From Rhabdophis nuchalis (lineage: Eukaryota; Chordata; Lepidosauria; Squamata; Natricidae), in contig CM077643.1 of the NCBI GenBank assembly GCA_039707465.1, positions 377,325,919-377,389,918 of the forward strand: a stretch of DNA of 64,000 nucleotides, written 5' to 3'. A program made the position numbers and the translations under genes. Positions 33,981-44,904 of the stretch are shown here, piece after piece. Every line of letters starts with the position of its first letter. Within the stretch, counting starts at the first letter, position 1. Below the pieces are notes generated by a model. The model did not search any database. It saw only the letters and a list, made by a program, of their open reading frames with translations, and was not told the DNA's origin.

Positions 33981-34386
33981 TGCAGGTAGTCCTAGACTTA
34001 CAGCAGGTCATTTAGTGACTGTTGGAAGTTACAACAGTGCTGACTAAAGGGAGTTACGACTGTTTTTCACACTTACAACATTGGCGCATTTCTGTAGTCA
34101 CGTGATCAGAATTCAGGTGCTTGACAACTGGTTCACATTTATGACGGTTGCAGTGTCCCGGGGTCATGTGATCCCCTTTTGGGACCTACTCACCAGCAAA
34201 GTCCACGAGGAAACCAGATTCACTTCACAAACGTAACTGTAAGTTACAAAACTAACAATTTCAGTGATTCACTTAAGAACTGTAACAAGAAATGTCATAA
34301 GACGGGATGAAATTCATGTAACAAATGTTTCACTTAGCAACAGAATTTTTTTGTCTCATTTGTGGTCATAAGTGGAGGACTACCTG
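33981..34386. mobile_element. TA-flanked DNA element, 'ggtagtcctcgactta' family
   Basis: Starts TA-tgcaggtagtcctagactta and ends gtggaggactacctg-TA. The interior matches 2657-3039 in reverse orientation. Confidence 0.82.
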
Positions 34387-34454
34387 TAATTTATTATTGA
34401 ATTCACTCTGTTCAGCAAAGTGGTGCAATTGTAACAGGTGTGTGCTTGTATATA

Positions 34455-34858
34455 GCACAGGAAGTTCTCAACTTACGACCACTGTTTAAAATTACGATAG
34501 GAAGGGGGGGAAAGGTACTTATGATTTGAATTTGAAGTTCTGAAGGCTGGTTCCCCCCTGTAGTCACATTATTTCATTTTGGGTGCTCTGCAACTGGCCT
34601 GCATTTATGGCCATTTGCAGGATCCCACACTCATGTGACTGTGATTTACAATGTTTGGGGTTTTTTTGGCCAGAAATAGGTGTTTACTTCCAGTTTCCAG
34701 CAAAATTGTTATTGCAGACAATGAGTTCAGTTTACAACTATGTTTTTTGCTGATCAATCATTGTAAAAAAAAAGTTGTAAAAATGGATTGGTTACACGAT
34801 GACAGGCACCTGACCGGAATTCTGAGCTCAATTATAGTCATAAATCAAGGAATACCTG
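34455..34858. mobile_element. TA-flanked DNA element, same family, tandem neighbour
   Basis: gcacaggaagttctcaacttacgacc to caaggaatacctg-TA. It lies only about 70 bp from the copy at 33981-34386. Confidence 0.72.
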
Positions 34859-34879
34859 TAGTATAGTTTCATATAGTTC

Positions 34880-35700
34880 TGCATTAGTCAGACTACTGCT
34901 GGTATAATCTGGCCAGTTCTGGATGTTTTATTTTAAGGAGGATTTTGGAAAAAAAAAAAAAAGCTAGAATAGATTCAGAGAAGAGCAACCAAGAATTTTA
35001 TCTAGTAGTGTGTTATGGTCTACTTTATCAAATGCCTTACTGAAATCCAAGTAAATTATATCAACAGCATTCCTCTGCTCCACTAATTGTGTCACTTTGT
35101 CAAAGAATGCAATAAGTTTAGTCTGGCATGATCTGTTTTTGATAAACCCATTTTGGCTTTTGGTTATTACTTTGTTTGCTTCTAGGAGTTTGCTGATTTA
35201 TTGCTTGATTATCTTTTCCAGAATCTTCCCTTGAATTGAGGCCAGGCTATTAGGTCTGTTAGGTCTGTAGTTTCCTGGATCTATTTTTCCTTTTTTTGAA
35301 GATGGGAACTGCATCAGCTCTTTTCCAGTCCTCTGGCAGTTCCCTGGTGCTCCAGGATCTTTGAAAGATATAGTTCATTGGTTCTGAGATCTCGTCAGCC
35401 AATTCCTTCAGAACCTTGAAGTGTAATTCATCCAGTCCTGGTGATTTGAACTCTTCTATGGTAGACAGGTGCTCACTTACCATTTTCTTCCCTAGGATGA
35501 TGAGGGGACTGTAACTTTGAATCCTCCAAGGAGAAATTGAAGGAACTGGGTTCATATAGTTTTGAGAAAAGATGACAGATGATATGATAATGTTTTTCAA
35601 ATACCAGAAGAAATTTAACATCTGCTGTTCTCTATCATCTCGCAATGCAAGGGCTGATCTTAGATAACCAGAAAGCAGATTGTAGCAAACCATTAGGGGA
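34880..35700 (+). mobile_element. Old CR1 3' fragment interrupted by an antisense CR1
   Basis: Plus-strand CR1 (agattcagagaagagcaacc) stops at about 34995 and resumes at about 35496 (ggatgatgaggggactg), where uninterrupted CR1 copies read agagcaaccaagatgattag. Confidence 0.72.
35000..35495 (-). mobile_element. CR1 LINE internal fragment (RT N-terminal part)
   Basis: The minus strand reads MVSEHLSTIEEFKSPGLDELHFKVLKELADEISEPMNYIFQRSWSTRELPEDWKRADAVPIFKK and then RT start sequence, homologous to 40900-41340. It has no 3' end of its own, which is unusual for target-primed insertion. Confidence 0.82.
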
Positions 35701-36250
35701 AAAATATCTCAATGGTTTGACAGCAATACCAAAAGAGGTAGTAATCTCTTCTTAGACACTCCTGGATCTATTGAAGGAGAGGCCCGGCAGCCAAATCTAA
35801 AGATGGTTTTATTTGAATTCTTGCAAGAAACTGGAGTTGATGGCACAATTAAACTTTCCATTCTCTTTTGATGACCTGCCCTTCTATCCAGCAGAATGTC
35901 ACTGCTCCAGCAGTCTCATTCATTGAGGAATCAATAATGCCAAGTTCAACTGCTTCCATAAAGCACCTGCTAGTTCTTGCAGCGAATTAACTGACAATTA
36001 ACCACTTGAATTTAGTGAAATTTAAGCATATGTGGTACAAGGTAATATCAGAAACGGAATGGATGAGAATTGCTTTGCATGCTCATTCCCTTTTACATGG
36101 TTGAGATGGGTCATAAGATTGTTCAGCTTGGCCCTGGAGCAACAAAATTGTGATGCGGGTGAAAGGAAATCTGTGTTATTTGACACTTAGAATTTAGCCC
36201 AAATTCTTTCTGATCTCTAAACTTTGTGTGATTGGTGATTGGTTTAAGTA
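35701..36250. other. No recognisable feature
   Basis: The first ~130 bp may still be old CR1 3' UTR. Nothing else was recognised. Confidence 0.35.
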
Positions 36251-36259
36251 ACTTTAGAG

Positions 36260-36351
36260 CAGGGGTCTCCAACCTTTGCAACTTTAAGTCTGAAGGACTT
36301 CAGCTCCCAGACTTCTCCAGCCAGCAAAGCTGCAAAGGTTGGAGACCCCTG
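36260..36351. mobile_element. Palindromic hAT MITE, family A, 43-bp internal deletion
   Basis: Ends CAGGGGTCTCCAACC and GGTTGGAGACCCCTG. Exact TSD ctttagag (36252-36259, 36352-36359). Most of the right arm is missing between ccagcaaagc and tgcaaagg. Confidence 0.93.
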
Positions 36352-36359
36352 CTTTAGAG

Positions 36360-37007
36360 GTTGGTTGCTGCTAAACAGTTTCCAGAAGGATAACTGTCTG
36401 TCGCAATTAAAAACATCAAAGAGAACTTGGTGTCTTAAAAACTAATGGAGAAATGTTGATGTACTACTTAATAAATATGCTAATAGTTCATCCAATTCAA
36501 TTTGGCATTAAAAATTTCAATATTCTTGAATTTTTTTATTGTGCGGTTTACCTAGAATCAGTGTAATTAAAATTTCCTTAGGACATATTGGAGCATGTCT
36601 TGCAAAGATTAAACATTTTAGTTTAGAGAAAGTAAAGTAGCGATTTAAGGTTCCTTATTTGTAAAGATCAACACAAACAACAAAAAAAGTATGGCTTTTG
36701 CTCATGTAAAATTGGAGGAATTTCAAGACAAGTTAATCTTGATCAGTTCCACAAATGTCAAACTCACAAACTTTCTCCCACTGAAGAAAATATACAAGTG
36801 CAAACTTGTATAGCTTCCAGTTGCTCTTCCCATTAATGGTAAGAATAACTGTAAACATAATGGAGAGCAAATAAAAGAGCGTGATATGATTGAGAGAATC
36901 CTATGAGCAACCTTTTACAATCCGTTATAATATGCAAAGACTACTTTTTCTATCAGATCATTTTTCCTTTCCTGAGAAAAACCACATTTGTTCTGCAGAT
37001 GCTGCCA

Positions 37008-37043
<36 letters not shown>

Positions 37044-37546
37044 GTGCGCATTTGCACACACCCACATCATTCCCTTTGTGCATTCTCTCTCCCTTCTGTC
37101 TGAGGTCATATTATCCTCTTAGAGTTTAATCTATCTGTAATTACACCCTGTAATTGCAGAGCAGTTTTAAAGCTGATTTTACTTCCCAGTTTTCATTTTC
37201 ATGGATCCTGAGTCCCATCTATAAGTATATTTCTAATCATCCATCAGGAAGCTAGAAGAAGGTCAAGAAACAATCTCCTAGTGGGGCACTGCTGTACTAG
37301 AAATCATCAGTTCTGAGAACCAGCAAGTGGCAGAACACAAGCCTTGCCTGCAGAATAAACCAAATTCAATCCCTGGAAGAACCTCCATTTGAGTAGACCA
37401 GAGTAGAGATCCTGGGTTAAGTGGACCCATAATATCATTTGGTATCAGAAAACTTCCCTGATTCCAAAGAATGTACAGTAGTTTTATTCAGGGTCTGAGC
37501 ATGAATAACCTGCAGGGTTAATTAGAGAAAATAGATTTTGCCTATT
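36360..37546. other. No gene; one (AC)n microsatellite
   Basis: AC repeats at 37010-37042. Nothing else recognised. Confidence 0.45.
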
Positions 37547-37548
37547 TA

Positions 37549-37802
37549 CCGTGTTTCCCCAAAAATAAGACAAAGACTTATTTTCTTCTGACTTCCAAAA
37601 TAAGCACTTGACCTTATTTTCAGGGAGGTCTTATTATTTTTGAGGTGCAGGAGGTGACGAGCATGGTCACCTCGTGGCTGCTGCTGTGTTGTAATATTTT
37701 CAGGGAGGGCTTATTTTCAGAGGAGGGCTTATTTTGGTGCATGCGCTCAAAAGCCCGATTGGGCTTATTATCCAGGGAGGTCTTATTTTCAGGGAAACAG
37801 AG
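37549..37802. mobile_element. TA-flanked MITE, 'tttccccaaaaataag' family (254 bp), copy 1
   Basis: ccgtgtttccccaaaaataag to cttattttcagggaaacagag, with TA at 37547-37548 and 37803-37804. Multiple internal cttatttt motifs. Confidence 0.88.
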
Positions 37803-37921
37803 TATAAAGTAATGTAACTATTTTAATTATCTTGTTTCTTCTCTCATCTTGAAATTTGTGGAGTTTTAAAATACCTTTGGATTAAATTTGAAAAATTGAC
37901 TTGTAAAAGAAATGAATAGAG

Positions 37922-38056
37922 CAGGGATGTCCAAACTTGGGAACTTTAAGACTTGTGGACTTCAACTCCCAGAATTCCCCAGCCAGCATAGCTGGCTGGG
38001 GACTTCTGGGAGTTGAAGTCCACAAGTCTTAAAGTTCCCAAGTTTGGACATCCCTG
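37922..38056. mobile_element. Palindromic hAT MITE, family B (135 bp)
   Basis: Ends CAGGGATGTCCAAACTTGGG and CCCAAGTTTGGACATCCCTG. Exact TSD gaatagag (37914-37921, 38057-38064). It lies between two same-orientation copies of the 254-bp TA-element. Confidence 0.95.
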
Positions 38057-38140
38057 GAATAGAGCTTTTTAAAAATTTTACCTTGGTCTGTAATCAAAAT
38101 ATTTCCAGATTGTAAGTATCTTCTCTGAAGAATATATTTA

Positions 38141-38394
38141 CCATGTTTCCCTAAAAATAAGGCAAGGTCTTATTTTCTTTTGAACCCTGAAATAAGCAGT
38201 TGGCCTTATTTTGGGGGAGGTCGTCTTATTTTTGAGGTGCCGGAAGCAGTGAGCATGGTCACCTCATGGCTGCAGCTGTATTGCCATATTTTTGGGGAGG
38301 GCTTATTTTCAAAGGAGGGCTTATTTTAGTGCATGTGCTCAAAAGCCAGATTGGGCTTATTATCCAGGGAGGTCTTATTTTCAAGGAAACAGGG
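38141..38394. mobile_element. TA-flanked MITE, 'tttccccaaaaataag' family (254 bp), copy 2
   Basis: Same length and orientation as copy 1, with TA at 38139-38140 and 38395-38396. Diverged throughout, so this is not a recent duplication. Confidence 0.88.
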
Positions 38395-38399
38395 TATTA

Positions 38400-39810
38400 T
38401 TTAAATCAATTTATAAGGTCACTCATCTCGTACATGCAACTGTGGGTAGGTAACAACATATAAAAACAATTTAAAAATATTAAGAAAGAGTAAAAAGCTA
38501 TAGTGAGCACTGAGGATAAACCTCAACAGACCATCTAACATCCCAGCCTCCAAACTCTAGGGCACTTCCAGTTCTTTAATACTTTATAAAAGGCTGGCAA
38601 TCTAATTCTAGGGGATGTGATAAGGTGTTTCAGAAGGCAGGTTTTGCAACAAAAAACCCCATATTTGTAAATGTGAATAAGTAGATTTATAGAAACAAGG
38701 GGTTGAATACTCTGATCTCCATCTGAATTCCATATATTTGTCCAAGAGGACAGCCAAGAGAATCACTAGGTCCACACTTCATGTCTACAGATGAGGAGAT
38801 CAGTAGCCATGAATTCAGTTGTCTTCCAATTCCATTATTTTCATATTTATTTCCTTTCTTCAGAAAACTTGCATTCAGTATGCTTTGTATATTACACTTT
38901 AAATCTACACCTGTTGACTTAGTTTAATACTTTTGCATGTTGAAGAACAAAGCCCTCTGCAAAAGGGTAACTCCAATTGGTGTCCTATTTGTTTTGCACA
39001 TCAGCAATCTTTTAAAAATAAGAAAATTGAATAAGCGGCTTTCCTTCGCATATAATGCAGAGGAGAAGACCTACAATCTGCCTATGTGGTGTGGTGTGGA
39101 TTATAACAAAGACAAAACGTAAAAAACCATTTCAGGCAATGGAAATATTTTCTTCCATAAATTCACTCCATTGTACCTGGTTTTCTGCTCTCTGCACTAG
39201 AGAAAGGAGGAACTAGACAATATGAGTCAACATGCTTCGTTTTTTTTTAAAATCCACTAAGTATTTAAATAAACAGGTGCTGTTAGCCTCTACTTCAAAG
39301 GCTTTGTTCCATTAAACAAGCAAATTCAGTATAATTTAAATCTAATTATATTTTTATATTTGATGAAACTGCTGCAGATAACTCAGGTTCTGGCTTCTGA
39401 AAGCAGAGAAGTCATGACTGTTTTGATTTGCACTATTAATTTTTTATTAATATCCATGGTTTTGTTCATTTGTGGAAATATTGCTTCTCCAAAAGCATTG
39501 CTAATAGGCATTGACATTTCATAGTACAAAAATTGTAGAAGCTTAATAGAGTTTTGTAGTGGATGTTGCTCATTTTTTTAAAGATTCATTTTTCTTACAC
39601 TCTTAACCAGCAAGTGGTTCCCGTGAGAATCAGACCTGACCCAAAAAGAAGCAGTTTGGCCTGGGGATATGTGTTTTCATTCTTCATTGCCCTCTTAATA
39701 GTCATTTGAATCCATCAGATTTTATGTTTTCTTGAATCCTTTTACTCTAGAATAGCTTTAGCCCTGGTGGACCAAACTGGGAGGAAGGAAAGGTTGCATG
39801 TGTAGTGATC
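38400..39810. other. No recognisable feature
   Basis: AT-rich unique DNA with no supported frame. Confidence 0.4.
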
Positions 39811-39818
39811 TTCTATAT

Positions 39819-42800
39819 CAGGGGAGTCAAACTCAATTTCATTGAGAGCCACATCAGGGTTGTGTTTGACTTCATAAGGCGTGGGGTATGTGGCCAGGGA
39901 GGGGGGGGAGCTCAACATTCACAACAACTTCTGGAGGCATGCTGTTCCAGAGGTTAATTGTTCTGTCAGGAAATTTCTCCTTAGTTCTAAGTTGCTTCTC
40001 TCCTTGATTAGTTTCCACCCATTGCTTCTTGTCCTGCCCTCAGGTGCCTTGGAGAATAGTTTGACTTCCTCTTCTTTGTGGCACCCTCTGAGATATCGGA
40101 ACACTGCTATCATGTCTCCCCTGGTCCTTCTCTTCATCAAACTAGACATACCCAGCTCCTGCAACCGTTCTTCATATGTTTTAGTCTCCAGTTCCCTAAT
40201 CATCTTGGTTGCTCTTCTCTGCACTCTTTCCAGGTCTCCACGTCTTTTCTACATCGTGGCGACCAAAACTGTATGCAGTATTCCAAGTGTGGCCTTACCA
40301 AGGCACTATACAGTGGCATTAACACTTCACGTGATCTAGATTCTATCCCTCTGTTTATGCAGCCTAGAACTGTGTTGGCTTTTTTGGCAGCTGCTGCACA
40401 CTGCTGGCTCATGTTTAAATGGTTGTCCACTAAGATTCCTAGATCCCTTTCACAGTTGCTACTATTGAGCAAGGTACCACCTATACTGTACTTGTGCATT
40501 TTGTTTTTCTTGCCTAAATGTAGAACCTTACTTTTTTCACAATTGAATTTCATTTTATTAGATAGTGCCCAATGTTCAAGTTTGTCTAGATCCTTCTGTA
40601 TCTTAAGCCTATCTTCTGGAGTGTTGGCTATTCCTGCCAGTTTGGTGTCGTCTGCAAATTTGATGAGTTCCCCATTTATCCCCTCATCCAAATCGTTGAT
40701 GAAGATGTTAAAGAGTACTGGGCCTAAAACAGAGCCTTGGGGGACTCCACTGCATACTTCCTTCCATGTAGATGCAGTTCCATTGAGGACTACACGTTGA
40801 GTGCGGTTGGTCAGCCAGTTGCGAATCCATTTGGTGGTGGTGCTGTCTAACCCACAATTTTCTACTTTATCTAATAGTAGGTTATGGTCTACTTTATCAA
40901 ATGCCTTACTGAAGTCCAAGTAAATTATATTGACAGCATTCCTCTGGTCCACTGATTTTGTCACTTTGTCAAAGAATGCAATTAGATTAGTCTGGCATGA
41001 TCTGTTTTTGACAATGTTGGCTTTTGGCTATTACTTTGTTTGCTTCTAGGTGTTCACTTATTTGTTGTTTAATTATCTTTTCCAGAATCTTTCCTGGTAT
41101 TGATGGGTCTATAGTTTCCTGGATCTGTTTTTTTCCCCTTTTTTGAAGATGGGAACCACATCAGCTCTTTTCCAGTCTTCTGGCAGTTCCCCGGTGCTCC
41201 AGGATCTCTGAAAGATATAGTTCAGTGGTTCTGAGATCTCGTCTGCCAGTTCCTTCAGAACCCTGGGGTGTAATCCATTCGGTCCTGGTGATTTGAACTC
41301 ATCCAGGGCAGACAGATGCTCACTTACCATTTTCTTCCCTATTTCAACTTGTGTTCCTAATCTGATTTTTGTGGTGCTGTTTTTGATTGGTTGGACTGTT
41401 TTATCCCTTTGTGTAAAGACAGATGCAAAAAAAGAGTTAACTAGTTCTGCTTTCTCCCTGTTGCTTATCATCTTCTTGCCATTTTCTCCCAGCAGTGGAC
41501 CAATTGTTTCCTTAACTTTTTTCTTGTTTTTAACATGTTGGAAGAAGCTTTTTTTGTTATTTTTTACTTTTTTGGCAAGCCTTTCTTCATTGCGAGCCTT
41601 AGCTTTCCTCACTTCATCTTTACAGGCTCGGGCTATTTGCTGATATTTTGCCTTAGTTATGTCCCCCTTTTTCCACTTTTTATATTTATCCTTTTTGTCT
41701 TTCAATTTGTCAGAGAGTTCTTTATGCAGCCATGCTGGTTTCTTTTGGGAACTGTTATTTATCTTCTTCATTGGTATTGCACTGGACTGGGCTTTTATAA
41801 TCTCATTTTTCAAAATTTCCCAAGCTTCTTGAGTTGTTTTCCCCTTGAGGATTCTCATCCATGGAATCCTTCCCAAGCTCTCTCTGAGTTTATTGAAATT
41901 AGCTCTCTTAAAGTCTAAGACTCTAGTTTGACTTTGTTCAACTACTTTTGTTTGCATAATGTTGAATTCCAGTATTTCATGATCGCTTGCCCCCAAAGTT
42001 CCTGTAGCTTCTACACCTTCTATCATTTCCTCTCTGTTAGTGAGAATTAAGTCCAATATTGCTGATCCCCTTGTTCCCTTCTCTACCTTTTGGGAAACAA
42101 AGTTGTCTGCTAGGTTTGTTAGGAACCTGTTGGATCTTCCACTTGGTGCAGAGTTTGTTTCCCAATTGATGTCAGGGTAGTTAAAATCTCCCATTACTAT
42201 TGTAGTGTGCTTCCTACATACCTTAGTTAGTTGGTTAGCAAAAAGTTCATCCACTTCCTCTGCTTGGTTGGGTGGCCTGTAGTATAGACCTATGACAATA
42301 TCATTCCCCCCCCAACCTTTAATATTGACCCAAATACATTCAAGATAGTTCTCATCATTGTTGTGCTCTATTTCTGTAGAGATGTAGTTATTTCTTATAT
42401 ATAGTGCAACTCCACCTCCTCTTTTATTTGGTCTATTTCTTTTAAATAATTTAAATCCTTCTAGCTGTATGTTCCATTTGTGGGTTTCATCCCACCAAGT
42501 TTCTGTAATGGCAACAATATCATATCTGCCTTCATTTACTTGAATTTCTAATTCACCCTGTTTATTCCTCATACTCTGTGCATTGGTGTATAGACATTTG
42601 AGTCCATTTTGATTGACCCTGTGTTTACTGTCTACGAAACCTGTGTTATGCCTGACTATGGTTCTCTTTGCCCCTATTTCTTTGCCACTTGTATGGTTCA
42701 TGTACATGGTATGGCACTCACTGTTAATTGTTTGGTTTTGCTTGACAGCAGTGTTGATAATATTACCCGCACAAATATCTATGTTACATGCACTGATAAC

Positions 42801-43538
42801 CCTATGAATTTTAGTTTGCTGGGGACAGAAATGTTCTTTATCTATTGATTCTCTGTCCCCACTATTCAGTTTAAATGTTTAGCCAGGAAATCTGTGAATT
42901 TAATGCCAAGTAACTCAGTCCCTTTCTTGGGCGGGTGCAAACCATCTCTTTTGTACAGTTTATCATTGGACCAGCTGCAGGCATCATGACTAATAAGACC
43001 AAAGCCTTCCTTTTTACACCACTCCTTTAGCCACACATTAAACTCTGCTATGCGCTGGCCCTTTCCTTTTTGTTCCTTGTATACTGGTATAACCTCTGAG
43101 AAGATAAGCCTACAACCTGTACTACTAAGTTCGTACCCCAAACTCTGGAAATCATTCTGCACAGAAGCTACATCTTTTTGGGACAGATCATTTGTGCCAA
43201 GATATATAATAGCATCAACTTCACAGTCCTTACTTGCATTCTTGACATCACTTAACAAGGCTCTGTTTTCAGCCATGACAGCCTCCTGCAGCCCTCTGCC
43301 AGTGAAAACGGAGCCCGGGAGGACCGCCTGCAGCCCTCCTGGGCTCTGTTTTCACTGGGAAAGGGCTGCAAGAAGATGTCGTGGCTGAAAACGGAGCCTG
43401 GAAGAGCTGCATGTGGTCCTCCCAAGATCTGATTTCACTGGCAGAGGCACTGCTGGCCGGTCCTTTGCTATTTCCAGGGCAGATCTAAGCAACTTGTGGG
43501 CCGGATTCAGCCTGCAGGTCTTGAGTTTGATACCCCTG
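39819..43538. mobile_element. hAT element ('caggggagtcaaactc') containing a CR1 LINE
   Basis: Left end CAGGGGAGTCAAACTCAATT and right end TTGAGTTTGATACCCCTG are inverted relatives, flanked by ttctatat / ctctatat (39811-39818, 43539-43546). hAT sequence occupies about 39819-39911 and 43260-43538. The right part contains an internal hairpin (ccagtgaaaacggagc..., 43302-43359). Confidence 0.85.
39912..43270 (-). mobile_element. CR1 LINE, ORF1 3' part plus ORF2, inside hAT
   Basis: Minus strand. ORF1 3' part (42866 to about 43270): SGNH/GDSL-type esterase with YLGTND and DGLHP but without the upstream nucleophile Ser block. ORF2 (41109-42707): endonuclease with ITETWW, MGDFNYPDINW and GASDHEILEF, then the polymerase start. 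After a frameshift near 41109 the frame 40200-40964 gives YLDFSKAFDKVDH, GVPQGSVLGPVLF, catalytic FADD (40647-40658) and the tail. The 3' UTR is present to about 39912, but the last ~110 bp (ggagttggactagaagacc...) are absent. Non-autonomous because of the frameshift and 5' truncation. Confidence 0.95.
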
Positions 43539-43546
43539 CTCTATAT

Positions 43547-43676
43547 CCTTGCTTTTCAAATATGCCAACTTTAAGATGTGTCAACTTCAACTCCCAGAAT
43601 TCTTCAGCCAGCATCTGGGGAAATTCGAGGATTTGAAATCAAAACATCTTAAAGTTTCCACATTTGAAAAACAGTG
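43547..43676. mobile_element. Palindromic hAT MITE, family D (old, 130 bp)
   Basis: Imperfect inverted repeat: ccttgcttttcaaatatgcc against cactgtttttcaaatgtgg. The core gtcaacttcaactcccagaa is present. Flanked by ctctatat on both sides (43539-43546, 43677-43684). Confidence 0.8.
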
Positions 43677-43844
43677 CTCTATATCTTATCCAAGGGCAGC
43701 CTTGGGGAAAACAGAAAGCAGTGCCTCCATTTTTTAGATTAGTGAAGGAAGGGATATATCTTCCTTCATTAAAGCTGAATGTCTGTTAAATTCAAATTTA
43801 GATAATTGCCATAATTGATGCTACTTGCCTTAATTAATGTTTTT

Positions 43845-43959
43845 GCATCATTATATAATTAATATCATACATAACTTGAATCATCATGTAATTGATATCC
43901 TACATATTTTGAATCATTATATAATTGATATCCTACATAATTTGCATCATCATGTAACT
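43845..43959 (+). repeat. 33-bp degenerate minisatellite, ~3.5 units
   Basis: Unit starts at 43845, 43878, 43911 and 43944 (gcatcattatataatt..., gaatcatcatgtaatt..., gaatcattatataatt..., gcatcatcatgtaact...). Odd and even units look more alike, hinting at a 66-bp higher-order unit. Confidence 0.85.
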
Positions 43960-44639
43960 GCAAACACTTTAAACTGAGGCAAATGACATGCATTATGTTA
44001 ATTGTCCATACTGTCTCAGAAAGAATAGCCTATCTGTTTATGTGAAGTCCATACTGATTTTTTTCCGCTAGTGCATCTGAAATCTCCATAAAATCAAAGT
44101 TTTACTGTAGTTTTACTAGTGGACCAAAATGCACTGCCAGGTTCCTTAGCAATTCCCAACACATCTGGGAACTCCCATCTATTTTTCTGTCAAATTTTGA
44201 CTAGGTTTCTTCAGAACAGACATATTTCATAAAACCAGTTCTAGTCCTCAATCCTCAAGGAAAACTACATTCTGTTCAACCAGATGCCACTTTGTATAAC
44301 TGCCATCACAACATTGTTGATATAGTAGGATTCTGGCAAGATTGGCTGTTATTCCTAAGCATAGGAATAGAAGCTGAAAAACAGCTTCTATACCTTTAAG
44401 GGTTGGTGCATTATTGGTCTATCCAATAAAATGCTAATTACTTGCCAATTCTGCCATGAATGAAATTGATGTGTTGGGCTACAGCTGTTATAATCCCCAT
44501 CCAAACACATTAAGACCTGTTGGCCTGATGTTTGTACATTTATCGAATGTAGGTTGTTTAATGCAGGTACGGTAAACGGAACATCTATTTTTATTATCTT
44601 ATGACTTGGTTGAATATTTTTTAATGCTGAAAGGATATA

Positions 44640-44840
44640 GTTTCAGATTTGGAAAGAGAAGAAATAATTTCTTCCTATGATGTTGTACAAATAAAGACAC
44701 TCCCCCCCCCCAAAAAAACCAGGTAGCTACAGACCCAGAAAAGTCTGAATTAATATTGAATTGGTCAAATAAATGTTAACTATTTTCAAGGTGTTTGGGA
44801 AATGTTTTGAACTTCTAACAGGTTGTATTTGGGTTAGATT
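44640..44840 (+). repeat. Duplicated segment X, copy 1
   Basis: From tttcagatttggaaagagaa through gaattggtcaaataaatg to aacaggttgtatttgggtta. Homologous to 46892-47093. No TE signature recognised. Confidence 0.9.
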
Positions 44841-44904
44841 CTCAAAGATCCATCTCATTCTGGGCACCTTTTTTTTAACTATTACCATCTGGCAGACAGT
44901 ACAG

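Noticed and set aside
37010..37042. CRISPR-like or regulatory repeat array
   Set aside because: It is a plain (AC)n microsatellite.
40078..40800. 240-codon + strand open frame
   Set aside because: It is the antisense shadow of the CR1 reverse transcriptase read on the minus strand.
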